A program made the position numbers and the translations under genes. From Streptomyces sp. NRRL S-87 (lineage in GTDB: Bacteria; Actinomycetota; Actinomycetes; Streptomycetales; Streptomycetaceae), in assembly GCF_000719335.1 (NCBI RefSeq), contig NZ_JOGB01000090.1, forward strand, positions 1 to 18,345: a DNA stretch of 18,345 bases. Direction: 5' to 3'. The notes under the pieces are model-generated. The model did no database searches. It saw nothing but the letters and a program-made list of their open reading frames with translations, and was not told the DNA's origin. How positions within the stretch are numbered: position 1 is the stretch's first letter; each line of letters opens with the position of its first letter. Positions 1-6,635 of this stretch are shown one piece after another.

Positions 1-108
1 CGGGTCCTCGGCGAGAAGCGCGTCGAGGATCGTGTCGCTGATCTGGTCAGCGATCTTGTCGGGGTGGCCCTCGGTCACGGACTCCGAGGTGAACAGGCGA
101 CGGGGCAT
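1..108 (-). CDS. metK: S-adenosylmethionine synthetase, N-terminal fragment
   Basis: Methionine adenosyltransferase makes S-adenosylmethionine from methionine and ATP in the cytosol. Only the first 36 codons are in the window, read leftward from ATG at 108 to the left edge. They begin [18 protein letters not shown], the classic family N-terminus, in which the His of EGHPDK belongs to the ATP-binding site. A GGAG ribosome-binding site lies about six bases upstream of the ATG. The gene is divergent from the biosynthetic genes. It could be the single housekeeping metK or an extra copy that supplies SAM to the methyltransferase at 4064-4858; the fragment cannot settle this. The family call is secure, and the C-terminal 90% of the protein is outside the window. 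Confidence 0.95.
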   Translation of the reverse strand, partial: MPRRLFTSESVTEGHPDKIADQISDTILDALLAEDP

Positions 109-204
109 GGTTCTCCAGGGTCGACTGGGTCAGGTGCGTGTGATCGCCAGGGAGTGAGAAGCGGGAACCAGGGCACCCCGAGGCGCTCCTGGGATGCGTC
201 CGCG

Positions 205-241
205 CAGCCTCCCGGCGGGGATGGCCTCCCCTCGGCGGCTG
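205..241 (-). other. Nested hairpin in the metK leader
   Basis: CAGCC (205-209) pairs with GGCTG (237-241). Inside it, GGGGA (217-221) pairs with TCCCC (227-231) around a five-base loop. It lies 97-133 bases upstream of the metK start and could be a structured 5' leader. I do not recognise it as a known riboswitch. Confidence 0.35.
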
Positions 242-409
242 CACCATACCCATGATCAACTGCCCCCCGGGTATGACCCACATCACCTTTCGGGCGATGG
301 GATGCGGAACTCCGGATTCAGCGCCTTCACCCCCCCTTCACAGAATTCCGCAAGGCCGACACATCAGGGGTTCACGAAATTTTCCAACCGCTTCGTGATC
401 ATCGTCACA

Positions 410-439
410 TCGACACGCTCGCTCGTGCCTGCCTAGGGT
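410..439 (+). promoter_or_regulatory. Predicted promoter of the TauD-like oxygenase gene
   Basis: TCGACA at 410-415 and TAGGGT at 434-439 are separated by 18 bases. Both match actinobacterial vegetative sigma-factor elements (TTGACA and TAGRRT types). Transcription would start near 446, giving a leader of about 170 bases before the ATG at 614 and covering the short ORF at 483-590. Confidence 0.55.
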
Positions 440-482
440 GATCATGTTTTCGAGCTGCATTAAAAAGACCGAGTTCTACACA

Positions 483-590
483 ATGAATAAAGGCCTCATC
501 CGCACATACGAATTGAGTGGAGAGCGGTTTCTGTGCTTTCTCCCGTTCAATCAGGATCGCCATCGGCCGAAGGGCCGGGAGTTCTGGTAG
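483..590 (+). CDS. Possible short leader ORF, 35 codons
   Basis: An ATG at 483 opens a 35-codon frame (it begins MNKGLIRTYELSGERF) ending at TAG 588-590, 23 bases before the preferred start of the oxygenase. It lies inside the transcript predicted from the promoter at 410-439. There is no convincing Shine-Dalgarno sequence before it, and its codons are AT-rich compared with every neighbouring gene, so it may be chance. I recognise no family. If translated it could act as an upstream ORF that couples to the oxygenase gene. Confidence 0.2.
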   Translation: MNKGLIRTYELSGERFLCFLPFNQDRHRPKGREFW

Positions 591-613
591 GCGATGGTTG
601 GCTGGGATCCTCC

Positions 614-1621
614 ATGGCCGAAGACGAGCAGCAGTGGCGCATCCCCATGCCGCCCGGGGTCGCAGCGGAGCTGACCCGTGCCGCACGGTCCGCGCTGGCC
701 GCGGGCGACCGGCTCGACCTCGCGGCCCCCAGGCCCCGCGGGCTGGACCTGACCGAGGCGTTCGCGGCCGGACTGGGCCGCCGGCTCGCCGGCAGCCCGG
801 GCTTCGCCGTCGTCGAGGACTTCCCGGTGGACGCCGAGGACCCCCGGGAGACCGAGATGGCCTACTGGCTCCTCGGACTCCTGCTGGGCCGCCCCGTCAC
901 CCAGAGCCGCAAGGCCGATCTGCTCGGCCGGGTCGAGGACCGGGGCGCCGACATCGCGAGCCCCGTCCAGCGCGGCTACGAGAGTTCCGCCGCGCTCCCC
1001 TTCCACGTGGACCGCACCGACGTGATCGGGCTGCTGTGCGTCCGCCCCGCCCCGTCCGGCGGCCTGAGCCGGCTCGTGTCCTCCAAGGCCGTCCACGACG
1101 TGCTCCTGCACGAGCGCCCCGACCTGCTGGAAGAGCTCTACCGGCCGTTCCCGAACGACCGCCGGGGCGAGGAGCAGCCGGGCCAGGACCCCTGGTCCTC
1201 GATCCCCGTCTTCAGCCGCGTCGACGGCTCGTTCGCGACGCGGTACCTGCGGCGGTTCATCGAGGGCTCCCAGCGCCACGCGGCGGCCCCCCGGCTCACC
1301 GCCGGCCAGCTCGAGGCGATGGCCGTGCTGGACCAGGTCCTCGACCGGCCCGGGGTCTCCCTCGACATGGAACTCCGCAGGGGCGACCTGCAGTTGATCA
1401 ACAACTTCCACATCCTGCACGCCCGCACCGCCTTCGCGGACGGCGGCGGCCGGGGCCGGCTCCTGCTCCGCCTCTGGCTGGCCTTCGCCGGCAGCCCGGA
1501 GCTCCCCGAGCACTACGCGTCGCTCTACGGAGCGGTCGCGGCCGGCAGCTACCGGGGCGGCGTCTGGGCCCCGGGGACCGTCCCCGCGGATTTCGGCCGC
1601 CCCGTTTCCGAACTCGGTTGA
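614..1621 (+). CDS. TauD/TfdA-family Fe(II)/2-oxoglutarate-dependent oxygenase
   Basis: A 335-residue member of the taurine dioxygenase/clavaminate synthase-like family, which usually hydroxylates or desaturates an amino acid or other small cytosolic substrate using O2 and 2-oxoglutarate. The iron triad is visible: HVD at residues 131-133 and a distal His in LHAR (His269). An Arg-rich RGRLLLRLWL segment follows, where the 2-oxoglutarate-binding Arg is expected. The Asp of the HxD motif is present, so it should not be a halogenase. I place the start at ATG 614 because third-position G/C rises sharply there. An in-frame GTG at 533 has a better GGAG site but would add 27 residues with poor codon bias. 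The gene is followed by a hairpin at 1675-1691 and is probably its own transcript. The substrate is unknown; a cluster-specific amino or carboxylic acid is likely. Confidence 0.85.
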   Translation: MAEDEQQWRIPMPPGVAAELTRAARSALAAGDRLDLAAPRPRGLDLTEAFAAGLGRRLAGSPGFAVVEDFPVDAEDPRETEMAYWLLGLLLGRPVTQSRKADLLGRVEDRGADIASPVQRGYESSAALPFHVDRTDVIGLLCVRPAPSGGLSRLVSSKAVHDVLLHERPDLLEELYRPFPNDRRGEEQPGQDPWSSIPVFSRVDGSFATRYLRRFIEGSQRHAAAPRLTAGQLEAMAVLDQVLDRPGVSLDMELRRGDLQLINNFHILHARTAFADGGGRGRLLLRLWLAFAGSPELPEHYASLYGAVAAGSYRGGVWAPGTVPADFGRPVSELG

Positions 1622-1674
1622 ACCGAACCCCGCTTTCATCCGTGCGCGCGTGACATTTCGGCGTCCCACTGCCC

Positions 1675-1698
1675 GCGCCACCCCCTGGCGCCCCTTTT
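1675..1698 (+). terminator. Hairpin terminator after the TauD-like gene
   Basis: GCGCCA (1675-1680) and TGGCGC (1686-1691) form a perfect six-base stem around a CCCCC loop, followed by CCCCTTTT. It lies about 55 bases after the stop codon. Confidence 0.55.
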
Positions 1699-1788
1699 GT
1701 CGCGTCGAGGCCCTACGTCCCCGTCATACCGGGGTGCACCCTCTGGCCGGGTTCCTGTTCTTCTTCTGAAATATCGGGTCCGACCACA

Positions 1789-1807
1789 CCGGGAAATTCG
1801 TTCCCGG
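1789..1807. promoter_or_regulatory. Inverted repeat upstream of the PhyH-type gene
   Basis: CCGGGAA (1789-1795) and TTCCCGG (1801-1807) form a perfect seven-base dyad around ATTCG. It sits about 105 bases before the ATG at 1912, in an AT-richer stretch between a terminator and a new transcription unit. It could be an operator or a leader hairpin; I see no clear promoter around it. Confidence 0.35.
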
Positions 1808-1911
1808 CGACCCGTTCGTTCATCTTCCGCCTTTGTACGAGGCTGCCCCGATTCAATTCACGAGCAGCCGAGGTACTGCGGTCGATACCCGAAAAGAAAG
1901 CAGCTACCGCA

Positions 1912-2643
1912 ATGCCTGTCATCGACCTGGACCGCTATCGACGGGACGGCTACCAGCTGCTCCCGGGACTCCTCGACGACGAGGACCGCCGCCGGGCCGT
2001 CGCGTTCTTCGACGACCTCGACGGCGCCGCGGAGGTCTCCCCCTCGTACGAGCCCGAGTACGACGAGGGGGACGGCGTCCGCCGGCTGCGCAAGCTCCGG
2101 CGGCTGCTGTGGAACGACCCCGAGGTCTGGGGTCCCCTGCTGAACCGTGCCGGCGTCACCGACCTGGCCCGCCAGGTCGTCGGCGACAGCGCCGGGGTCG
2201 TCTTCCACGCGGCCTTCCTCAAGCCGGCGCTCGTCGGCACCGAGGTGGCGCTCCATCAGGACCAGGCCCTGTGGACCCACACCTACCCGGGCGCGTTCAG
2301 CGTCTGGTTCGCGCTGACGGAGGTGTCGCCCGCCAACGGCGGCCTCTTCGGCAGCCCCGGTTCGCACAGCGGCGGCGAGGTCGCCCACCGCGACCGGCCG
2401 CAGTACCGCTGGCACCCCAGCCTGGACGCCGCGGAGGACGGCCTGCGCGAGCCCGTGCAGTTCGAACTCCGTCCCGGCGACGGGGTGATGTGGGACCGCT
2501 TCTTCGCCCACGGCAGCGCCGCGAACACCTCGCCCGCCGACCGCCGCGGCATGGTCGTCGTCTTCGCCGACTCCTCCGCCCCCGGCTTCGCGGCCAAGGA
2601 CCACTTCCCGTTGGACGCTCTGCACGCGCTCGGTGCCGAGTGA
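1912..2643 (+). CDS. PhyH-family (phytanoyl-CoA dioxygenase-like) Fe(II)/2-oxoglutarate oxygenase
   Basis: A 243-residue cytosolic oxygenase of the PhyH superfamily, which in secondary metabolism typically hydroxylates small or carrier-bound substrates. Visible iron ligands are His115 and Asp117 in LHQDQ, and His200 in FFAHGSA. Arg211/Arg212 follow in the 2-oxoglutarate-binding position. The start region (MPVIDLDRYRRDGYQLLPGLL) is the usual PhyH N-terminal pattern. The ligand Asp is intact, so hydroxylation rather than halogenation is expected. The start at ATG 1912 has only a weak purine-rich site (GAAAG). It opens the five-gene run that continues with the synthase-cupin gene 41 bases later. 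With the TauD-like enzyme upstream, the cluster has two unrelated 2-oxoglutarate oxygenases, suggesting two oxidised positions. The substrate is unknown. Confidence 0.87.
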   Translation: MPVIDLDRYRRDGYQLLPGLLDDEDRRRAVAFFDDLDGAAEVSPSYEPEYDEGDGVRRLRKLRRLLWNDPEVWGPLLNRAGVTDLARQVVGDSAGVVFHAAFLKPALVGTEVALHQDQALWTHTYPGAFSVWFALTEVSPANGGLFGSPGSHSGGEVAHRDRPQYRWHPSLDAAEDGLREPVQFELRPGDGVMWDRFFAHGSAANTSPADRRGMVVVFADSSAPGFAAKDHFPLDALHALGAE

Positions 2644-2684
2644 CCGGACAACCCCCCGCGACCCTCTCAGCCGCTGGAGAACAG

Positions 2685-4064
2685 ATGACCTTCATCATCG
2701 ACGGCACCCTGCGCGAGGGGATGCAGTCGGCCCATGGCTGCTTCACCCTCGAACAGAGCGTGGAAGTCACCACCCTGCTGATCCGATCCGGGGTGGACAC
2801 CATCGAGTGCGGCCACCCCGCCATCGACGAGAGCGAGATGCTGCGCGTGGCGGCCGTCGTCGAGGCGGCCGGTGACACGCCCGTCCTCGCCCATGCCCGC
2901 GCCCACCTCGGTGACATCCAGGCCGTGGCCAAGAGCGGCGCCGCCTGGGTCGGCATCTTCCTCGGCGTCAACGACGTCTCCCGGCGCTCCCGGCTCCCCG
3001 GCAGCGACCTGAGCGACCTCTACGGACGCATCCGCGAGTCCGTCACCCATGCCCGCGAACTCGGGCTGCGCGTACGGTTCACGGTCGAGGACAGCAGCCG
3101 TACGGATCCCGGTGAACTCGTCGAGGCGTACCTCGTCGCCATCGAGGCGGGCGCCGAGCGGATCTGCTTCGCCGACACGCTCGGCATCCTGGAGCCCCAG
3201 GACACCGCCGCCCGGGTCCGGGAGCTGAAGAAGCGGTGTCCCGGCGTGGACATCGAGGTCCACCTCCACGACGACCGCGGGCTGGCCATGGCCAACGCGC
3301 TCGCGGCGATCGACGCGGGCGCCACGTGGGTGTCGACCTCCGTCAACGGTCTCGGCGAGCGGGCCGGCATCACGGACTACGCGGCGCTCGCGGCCAACCT
3401 GCACCACCGGGGGACCCGCGAGCTCGCCGACGGCGACCTGCTGGGCGACCTCAGCCGGCGGGTGGGCGCGTACTCCCGCTCCATGCCGGACCACCGTCGG
3501 CCCGTGGTCGGCCGGGACGTCTTCCACCACGTCGCCAAGCTGCACGTCCGTGCGGTGGAGCGCGAGCCCGGATCCTACGAATGGGTCGCGCCGGCGACGT
3601 TCGGACGGACCGGCAGCGTGTCCCGCCCGCAGCTGCCCGCCGACCCCGCGGCCTGGGTCGTCGACCCGAAGGTCATCTCCGCGACCGAGCTGCGCCACCA
3701 CCGGCACGGCCCCGGCGAGCGCTACGTCCTGGTCGACAACCGCTTCGTGCCGGGCGCGGACCAGTACTGCATCGCGCGCCGCATCCCCCAGCTCGACGAC
3801 TACGGCGCCGGCCACGTCGACACCCACGTGCACCACTGCGACAGCCTCTTCATGTTCCTCGGCGAGGGCGAGGGCTACGGCGGACTGTCGGTCGAGGTGT
3901 GGCTCGGTGACCAGGTCTTCCCGGTGCAGAGCCCCGCCTCGGTCTTCATCCCGGCCGGTGTCCCGCACGGGTACCGGGTGGTCGGCGGCGCCGGCACCTA
4001 CCTCAACCACGTCCTCGCGGGCGACTACAACTCCAGCCTGATCGACCCTGTAGGGAGCATCTGA
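2685..4064 (+). CDS. DRE-TIM alkylmalate/homocitrate-synthase-like enzyme fused to a C-terminal cupin
   Basis: A 459-residue two-domain protein. Residues 1 to about 300 form a DRE-TIM metallolyase barrel of the 2-isopropylmalate/homocitrate synthase family, enzymes that condense an acyl-CoA with a 2-oxo acid through a divalent metal. Visible motifs are DGTLREG (Arg10, Glu11), HLHDD (metal ligands His193 and His195) and NGLGERAGIT (Glu225); the Ile after ERAG resembles lysine-type homocitrate synthases. The LeuA-type regulatory domain is missing. Residues about 310-459 instead form a cupin with HVHH (381-384) and PHGY (His428) as likely metal ligands. The start is ATG 2685 with GGAG upstream. 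The upstream extension of the frame overlaps the PhyH gene and lacks coding character. The stop overlaps the next ATG by one base, so the two are probably co-translated. It is inferred to make a cluster-specific alkylmalate; the role of the cupin is unknown. Confidence 0.85.
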   Translation: MTFIIDGTLREGMQSAHGCFTLEQSVEVTTLLIRSGVDTIECGHPAIDESEMLRVAAVVEAAGDTPVLAHARAHLGDIQAVAKSGAAWVGIFLGVNDVSRRSRLPGSDLSDLYGRIRESVTHARELGLRVRFTVEDSSRTDPGELVEAYLVAIEAGAERICFADTLGILEPQDTAARVRELKKRCPGVDIEVHLHDDRGLAMANALAAIDAGATWVSTSVNGLGERAGITDYAALAANLHHRGTRELADGDLLGDLSRRVGAYSRSMPDHRRPVVGRDVFHHVAKLHVRAVEREPGSYEWVAPATFGRTGSVSRPQLPADPAAWVVDPKVISATELRHHRHGPGERYVLVDNRFVPGADQYCIARRIPQLDDYGAGHVDTHVHHCDSLFMFLGEGEGYGGLSVEVWLGDQVFPVQSPASVFIPAGVPHGYRVVGGAGTYLNHVLAGDYNSSLIDPVGSI

Positions 4065-4858
4065 TGACGATCCAGACCGAGAACACGAAGGCCGCCGCCT
4101 GGGACCTGATCGGCTCCCTCTTCTGGGAGACCGGGCGCACCACCGCCAAGCCCAGCGACGAGGAGATCGGCCTCTTCCTGGCCGGCATCACCGCCGGCGC
4201 GCGCTGCACGGTCGTCGGCGCCTCCACCAAGGACCTCGTCGAGGCCCTGATCACCCTCGGCGCCGAGGTGACGGTCATGGACTTCTCGGAGCGCATGTGC
4301 GAGGACCTGCGGGCGGCACTCCCCGCCGGCTCCTGCACGATCCTGCGCCACGACATCACCCAGCGGGCCCCCGAGGCGCTGCGCGGCACCCAGCAGTTCG
4401 TCCTCAACGACCGCCTGGTCAACCGCTTCAGCGAGGACGAGGCGCGCCGGGGGCTGGAGGGCATGCTGGACCTCCTCGCGGACGGCGGCCAGGTCCGGGC
4501 CTCCATCAAGCTCGGCCTGTACCCGATGGACGAGCGGATGATCGACACCGGCCGTGAGCGCGGCACCCTCGAGACGTTCTTCGACGCCGGGTCGAAGGTC
4601 ATCGACTTCGCCGCGGCCGGGGACGTCCTCACCGACTCGCTGCTCCCGCACGGCGGGATCGACCCCGAGATCCTCCTCGACTGGTACCGGGGGCGCGGCC
4701 GCGAGCAGCGCTTCGACCACGAGGACGTACTGGGCCTCGTCGCCGCCGCCGAGGTCGGGGGCCGGGGCCTCGCGCTGGTCTCGTCCACCGAGTTCGGCCA
4801 GGCGCCGAAGACCCGGATGTACACGGCCTCGGCCGTCTCTCCGCGCCAGGACGCCTGA
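4064..4858 (+). CDS. SAM-dependent methyltransferase-like protein
   Basis: A 264-residue protein with a class I methyltransferase layout. Residues 49-57 hold the motif I position (TVVGASTKD) and residues 70-76 the acidic strand end (TVMDFSE), whose Asp73 would bind the SAM ribose. The glycine-rich loop is degenerate: one Gly (G52) followed by ASTKD instead of GxGxG. The middle part reads like the motif IV-VI core (an FVLNDRLVNRF strand, then LLADGGQVRASIK). The start overlaps the synthase-cupin stop (TGATG), with GGGAG upstream, and the stop is only three bases from the next gene, so it is firmly part of the operon. Family logic suggests O-, N- or carboxyl-methylation of the alkylmalate-derived intermediate, by analogy with methyltransferases acting on aconitate or isopropylmalate. 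Substrate and activity are inferred. A non-methylating SAM-fold enzyme is possible. Confidence 0.7.
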   Translation: MTIQTENTKAAAWDLIGSLFWETGRTTAKPSDEEIGLFLAGITAGARCTVVGASTKDLVEALITLGAEVTVMDFSERMCEDLRAALPAGSCTILRHDITQRAPEALRGTQQFVLNDRLVNRFSEDEARRGLEGMLDLLADGGQVRASIKLGLYPMDERMIDTGRERGTLETFFDAGSKVIDFAAAGDVLTDSLLPHGGIDPEILLDWYRGRGREQRFDHEDVLGLVAAAEVGGRGLALVSSTEFGQAPKTRMYTASAVSPRQDA

Positions 4859-4861
4859 CCC

Positions 4862-6631
4862 GTGTGCGGAGTCGTCGGAGTGAGCCTGGCACCTGCGGCG
4901 GGCGGGACGGGGAGCGTCCCGGACGCCCGCGACCTGGCGCGGCACGGCATCGGCCGGTTGGCGCACCGCGGGCCGGACGGGCACGGCGTGGCCGGTGACG
5001 CGGCGTCCGCGGTCGCCATGTGCCGGCTCCGGGTGCGCAGCCGGCCCGCTGACGGGGTCCCCTTCACCACGGGCCACGACGGTGTGCACCTCGCCTACAA
5101 CGGTGAGGTGTACGCCGTGGGGTCCGGCGCCCGTGACGGCGCGCCCCGGGTGACGGTGCCCCGGGGCGGGCTGGACGAGGCGCAGGCGGTCGCGGAGCAC
5201 GACACCGCCGCGCTGGACGGCATGTACGCCCTGGTGCGCCGGGCCCCCGACGGCTCCGTCGAGGTCAGCCGCGACCCCCTCGGGATCAAGCCGCTCTACC
5301 TGCGGCGCGGTCCGCAGGGAGTCGCGGTGGCCTCGGAGATACCGGCGCTGCTGGACCTGTTCGGTCCGGCGCGCGTCCGCCCCGCGGCCGTGGCGCAGTT
5401 CGTCCTGCTCGGCCGGGTCGTGGACGGCGGCACGTGCTACGAGGACATCGAGCCCGTGCCGCCGGGCGCCCGGCTGCTCCTGAAGGAGGGCCGGTGCGAA
5501 CGGCTTCCGGGCAGCGGACCCTGGCAGGCCGACGTGGCAGCGGCCCCCGGGGACACGTCGCCGCAGGCCGTGCGCGACGCCGTCGCCCGCGCGGTGGACC
5601 GCGTGCTCGTCTCGGACCGTCCGCTGGGCCTGGCCCTCAGCGGCGGACTGGACTCCACGGTCCTGGCCCTCGAGCTGGCGGGCCGCGGCATCGAGGACCT
5701 CGCCACCGTGAGCGTGGTGCCCCGCGGCAACGGCGACGGCGTGCGCGACGTCGCCGAGCTGGGACTGCCCGGCGGCGCGTGGCGCGGCTGGCGGCACGCG
5801 TGGACGGAGTTCGGGCCGGCGGAGCTGTTCGCCGGCGTCGCCGACGCGGTGGCGGTGCTCGGCGAGCCGACCGCGCTGACCAGCGTCCCGATGTACGCGG
5901 CGCTGGCCCGCCTGGCCCGCGAGTCGGGGATCGTCGTGCTCCTGCTGGGCGAGGGCGCGGACGAGGTGTTCGGCGGCTACCGCAGCTACCTCGGGCTGGA
6001 CGGGCTGGCCTCCGCCCAGGAGTTCTACCTGGCGCCGGACCGGCTCGCGCTCGTCGGCGACCTGCTGGGGCCGGAGGCGCGGGAGGCGGCGCGCGAGGCG
6101 CTCCGGGCGGCGCTGCCCGCCGCCGACGGCCGGTCCGCGGCGGAGACCACGCGCGACTTCGAGTACGAGCACAGCCTCGAACCGCTGCTGCGCCGGGCCG
6201 ACCACCTCCTGATGGCCCGGGGCATCGAGGGGCGGACCCCGTTCCTGCACGGCGGGCTGCCCGCCCTGGGACGGTCGTTCCCGATGTCCGAGCTGGTCCG
6301 CGGCGGACAGACGAAGGTGCCGCTGCGCCAGGCGTACGCCAGTCGGCTGCCCCGCTGGACCGACGAGGTCAAGAAGCCGTTCCGGGCTCCCGTCGACGAG
6401 TGGCTGGCCGGGCCGCGGCGCGAGGACGTACTGCGCGGGCTGGAGGAACGCCGGGACCTGTTCGCGGCCGCCGGTCTGCGGGCCGCGGGCGTGGACCGGC
6501 TCGTCGGTGACGTGCGGGCCGGCCGGCCCGGGGCCACCGGCCTGGTGTTCCCCCTGCTGAGCCTCGGCAGCTGGCTGGAACGGGCCGGCTCCGCCGCCCC
6601 GACCCTCCCCACCCCTCCCAGAGGAGCCTGA
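4862..6631 (+). CDS. Asparagine synthetase B/beta-lactam synthetase-like ATP-dependent amidotransferase
   Basis: A 589-residue enzyme of the AsnB superfamily. The N-terminal class II glutaminase domain begins MCGVVGV, with the nucleophilic Cys exposed after Met removal. It keeps HRGPDGHG, YNGEVY and RDPLGIKPLY, but the region normally holding the SDTE motif is shortened and only GLDEAQ is seen there. The C-terminal synthetase domain has the PP-loop SGGLDST (260-266), GEGADEVFGGY (363-373) and VKKPFRAPVDEWL near the end, so ATP-dependent activation of a carboxylate is expected. AsnB homologues transfer glutamine-derived ammonia to form a primary amide; the related beta-lactam synthetases instead close a ring on an internal amine. 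The sequence does not distinguish these. The start is GTG 4862, fixed by the Cys at position 2 and only three bases after the methyltransferase stop. Confidence 0.87.
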   Translation: MCGVVGVSLAPAAGGTGSVPDARDLARHGIGRLAHRGPDGHGVAGDAASAVAMCRLRVRSRPADGVPFTTGHDGVHLAYNGEVYAVGSGARDGAPRVTVPRGGLDEAQAVAEHDTAALDGMYALVRRAPDGSVEVSRDPLGIKPLYLRRGPQGVAVASEIPALLDLFGPARVRPAAVAQFVLLGRVVDGGTCYEDIEPVPPGARLLLKEGRCERLPGSGPWQADVAAAPGDTSPQAVRDAVARAVDRVLVSDRPLGLALSGGLDSTVLALELAGRGIEDLATVSVVPRGNGDGVRDVAELGLPGGAWRGWRHAWTEFGPAELFAGVADAVAVLGEPTALTSVPMYAALARLARESGIVVLLLGEGADEVFGGYRSYLGLDGLASAQEFYLAPDRLALVGDLLGPEAREAAREALRAALPAADGRSAAETTRDFEYEHSLEPLLRRADHLLMARGIEGRTPFLHGGLPALGRSFPMSELVRGGQTKVPLRQAYASRLPRWTDEVKKPFRAPVDEWLAGPRREDVLRGLEERRDLFAAAGLRAAGVDRLVGDVRAGRPGATGLVFPLLSLGSWLERAGSAAPTLPTPPRGA

Positions 6632-6635
6632 CCCC

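Larger units (their letters stand above)
109..613. other. Divergent intergenic region between metK and the first oxygenase gene
   Basis: About 500 bases without a confident gene. The metK-proximal part (109-300) holds a nested hairpin at 205-241 and a 7-base dyad, CATACCC at 245-251 with GGGTATG at 269-275, enclosing ATGATCAAC. The part nearer the oxygenase is clearly AT-richer and carries a good rightward promoter (410-439) and a possible short ORF (483-590). I looked for a SAM riboswitch in the metK leader and did not find the conserved SAM-I/SAM-IV core elements. Confidence 0.6.

Noticed and set aside
109..300. SAM riboswitch upstream of metK
   Set aside because: The hairpins are real, but the conserved core elements of SAM-I or SAM-IV classes, such as the CGGCAACC segment, are not present.
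533..613. GTG 533 as start of the TauD-like oxygenase
   Set aside because: The GGAG site is acceptable, but third-position G/C in these 27 codons is only about half, whereas it is near total from ATG 614 onward. It is kept as an alternative, not the preferred start.
405..686. Minus-strand 93-codon frame over the oxygenase leader
   Set aside because: It looks less biased only because the region is AT-richer. It has no ribosome-binding site, recognisable family or sensible context.
551..1681. Long minus-strand open frame across the TauD-like gene
   Set aside because: It is an antisense shadow produced by the high GC wobble bias of the real gene; it has no family motifs and no ribosome-binding site.
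614..2643. Non-haem iron halogenase activity for either oxygenase
   Set aside because: Halogenases of these families replace the iron-binding Asp by Ala or Gly; both proteins keep HxD (HVD and HQD).
1833..2684. N-terminal extension of the synthase-cupin frame over the PhyH gene
   Set aside because: The translation is Arg/Pro/Gly-rich with no domain. The PhyH gene in another frame has clear motifs, and ATG 2685 has a good ribosome-binding site.
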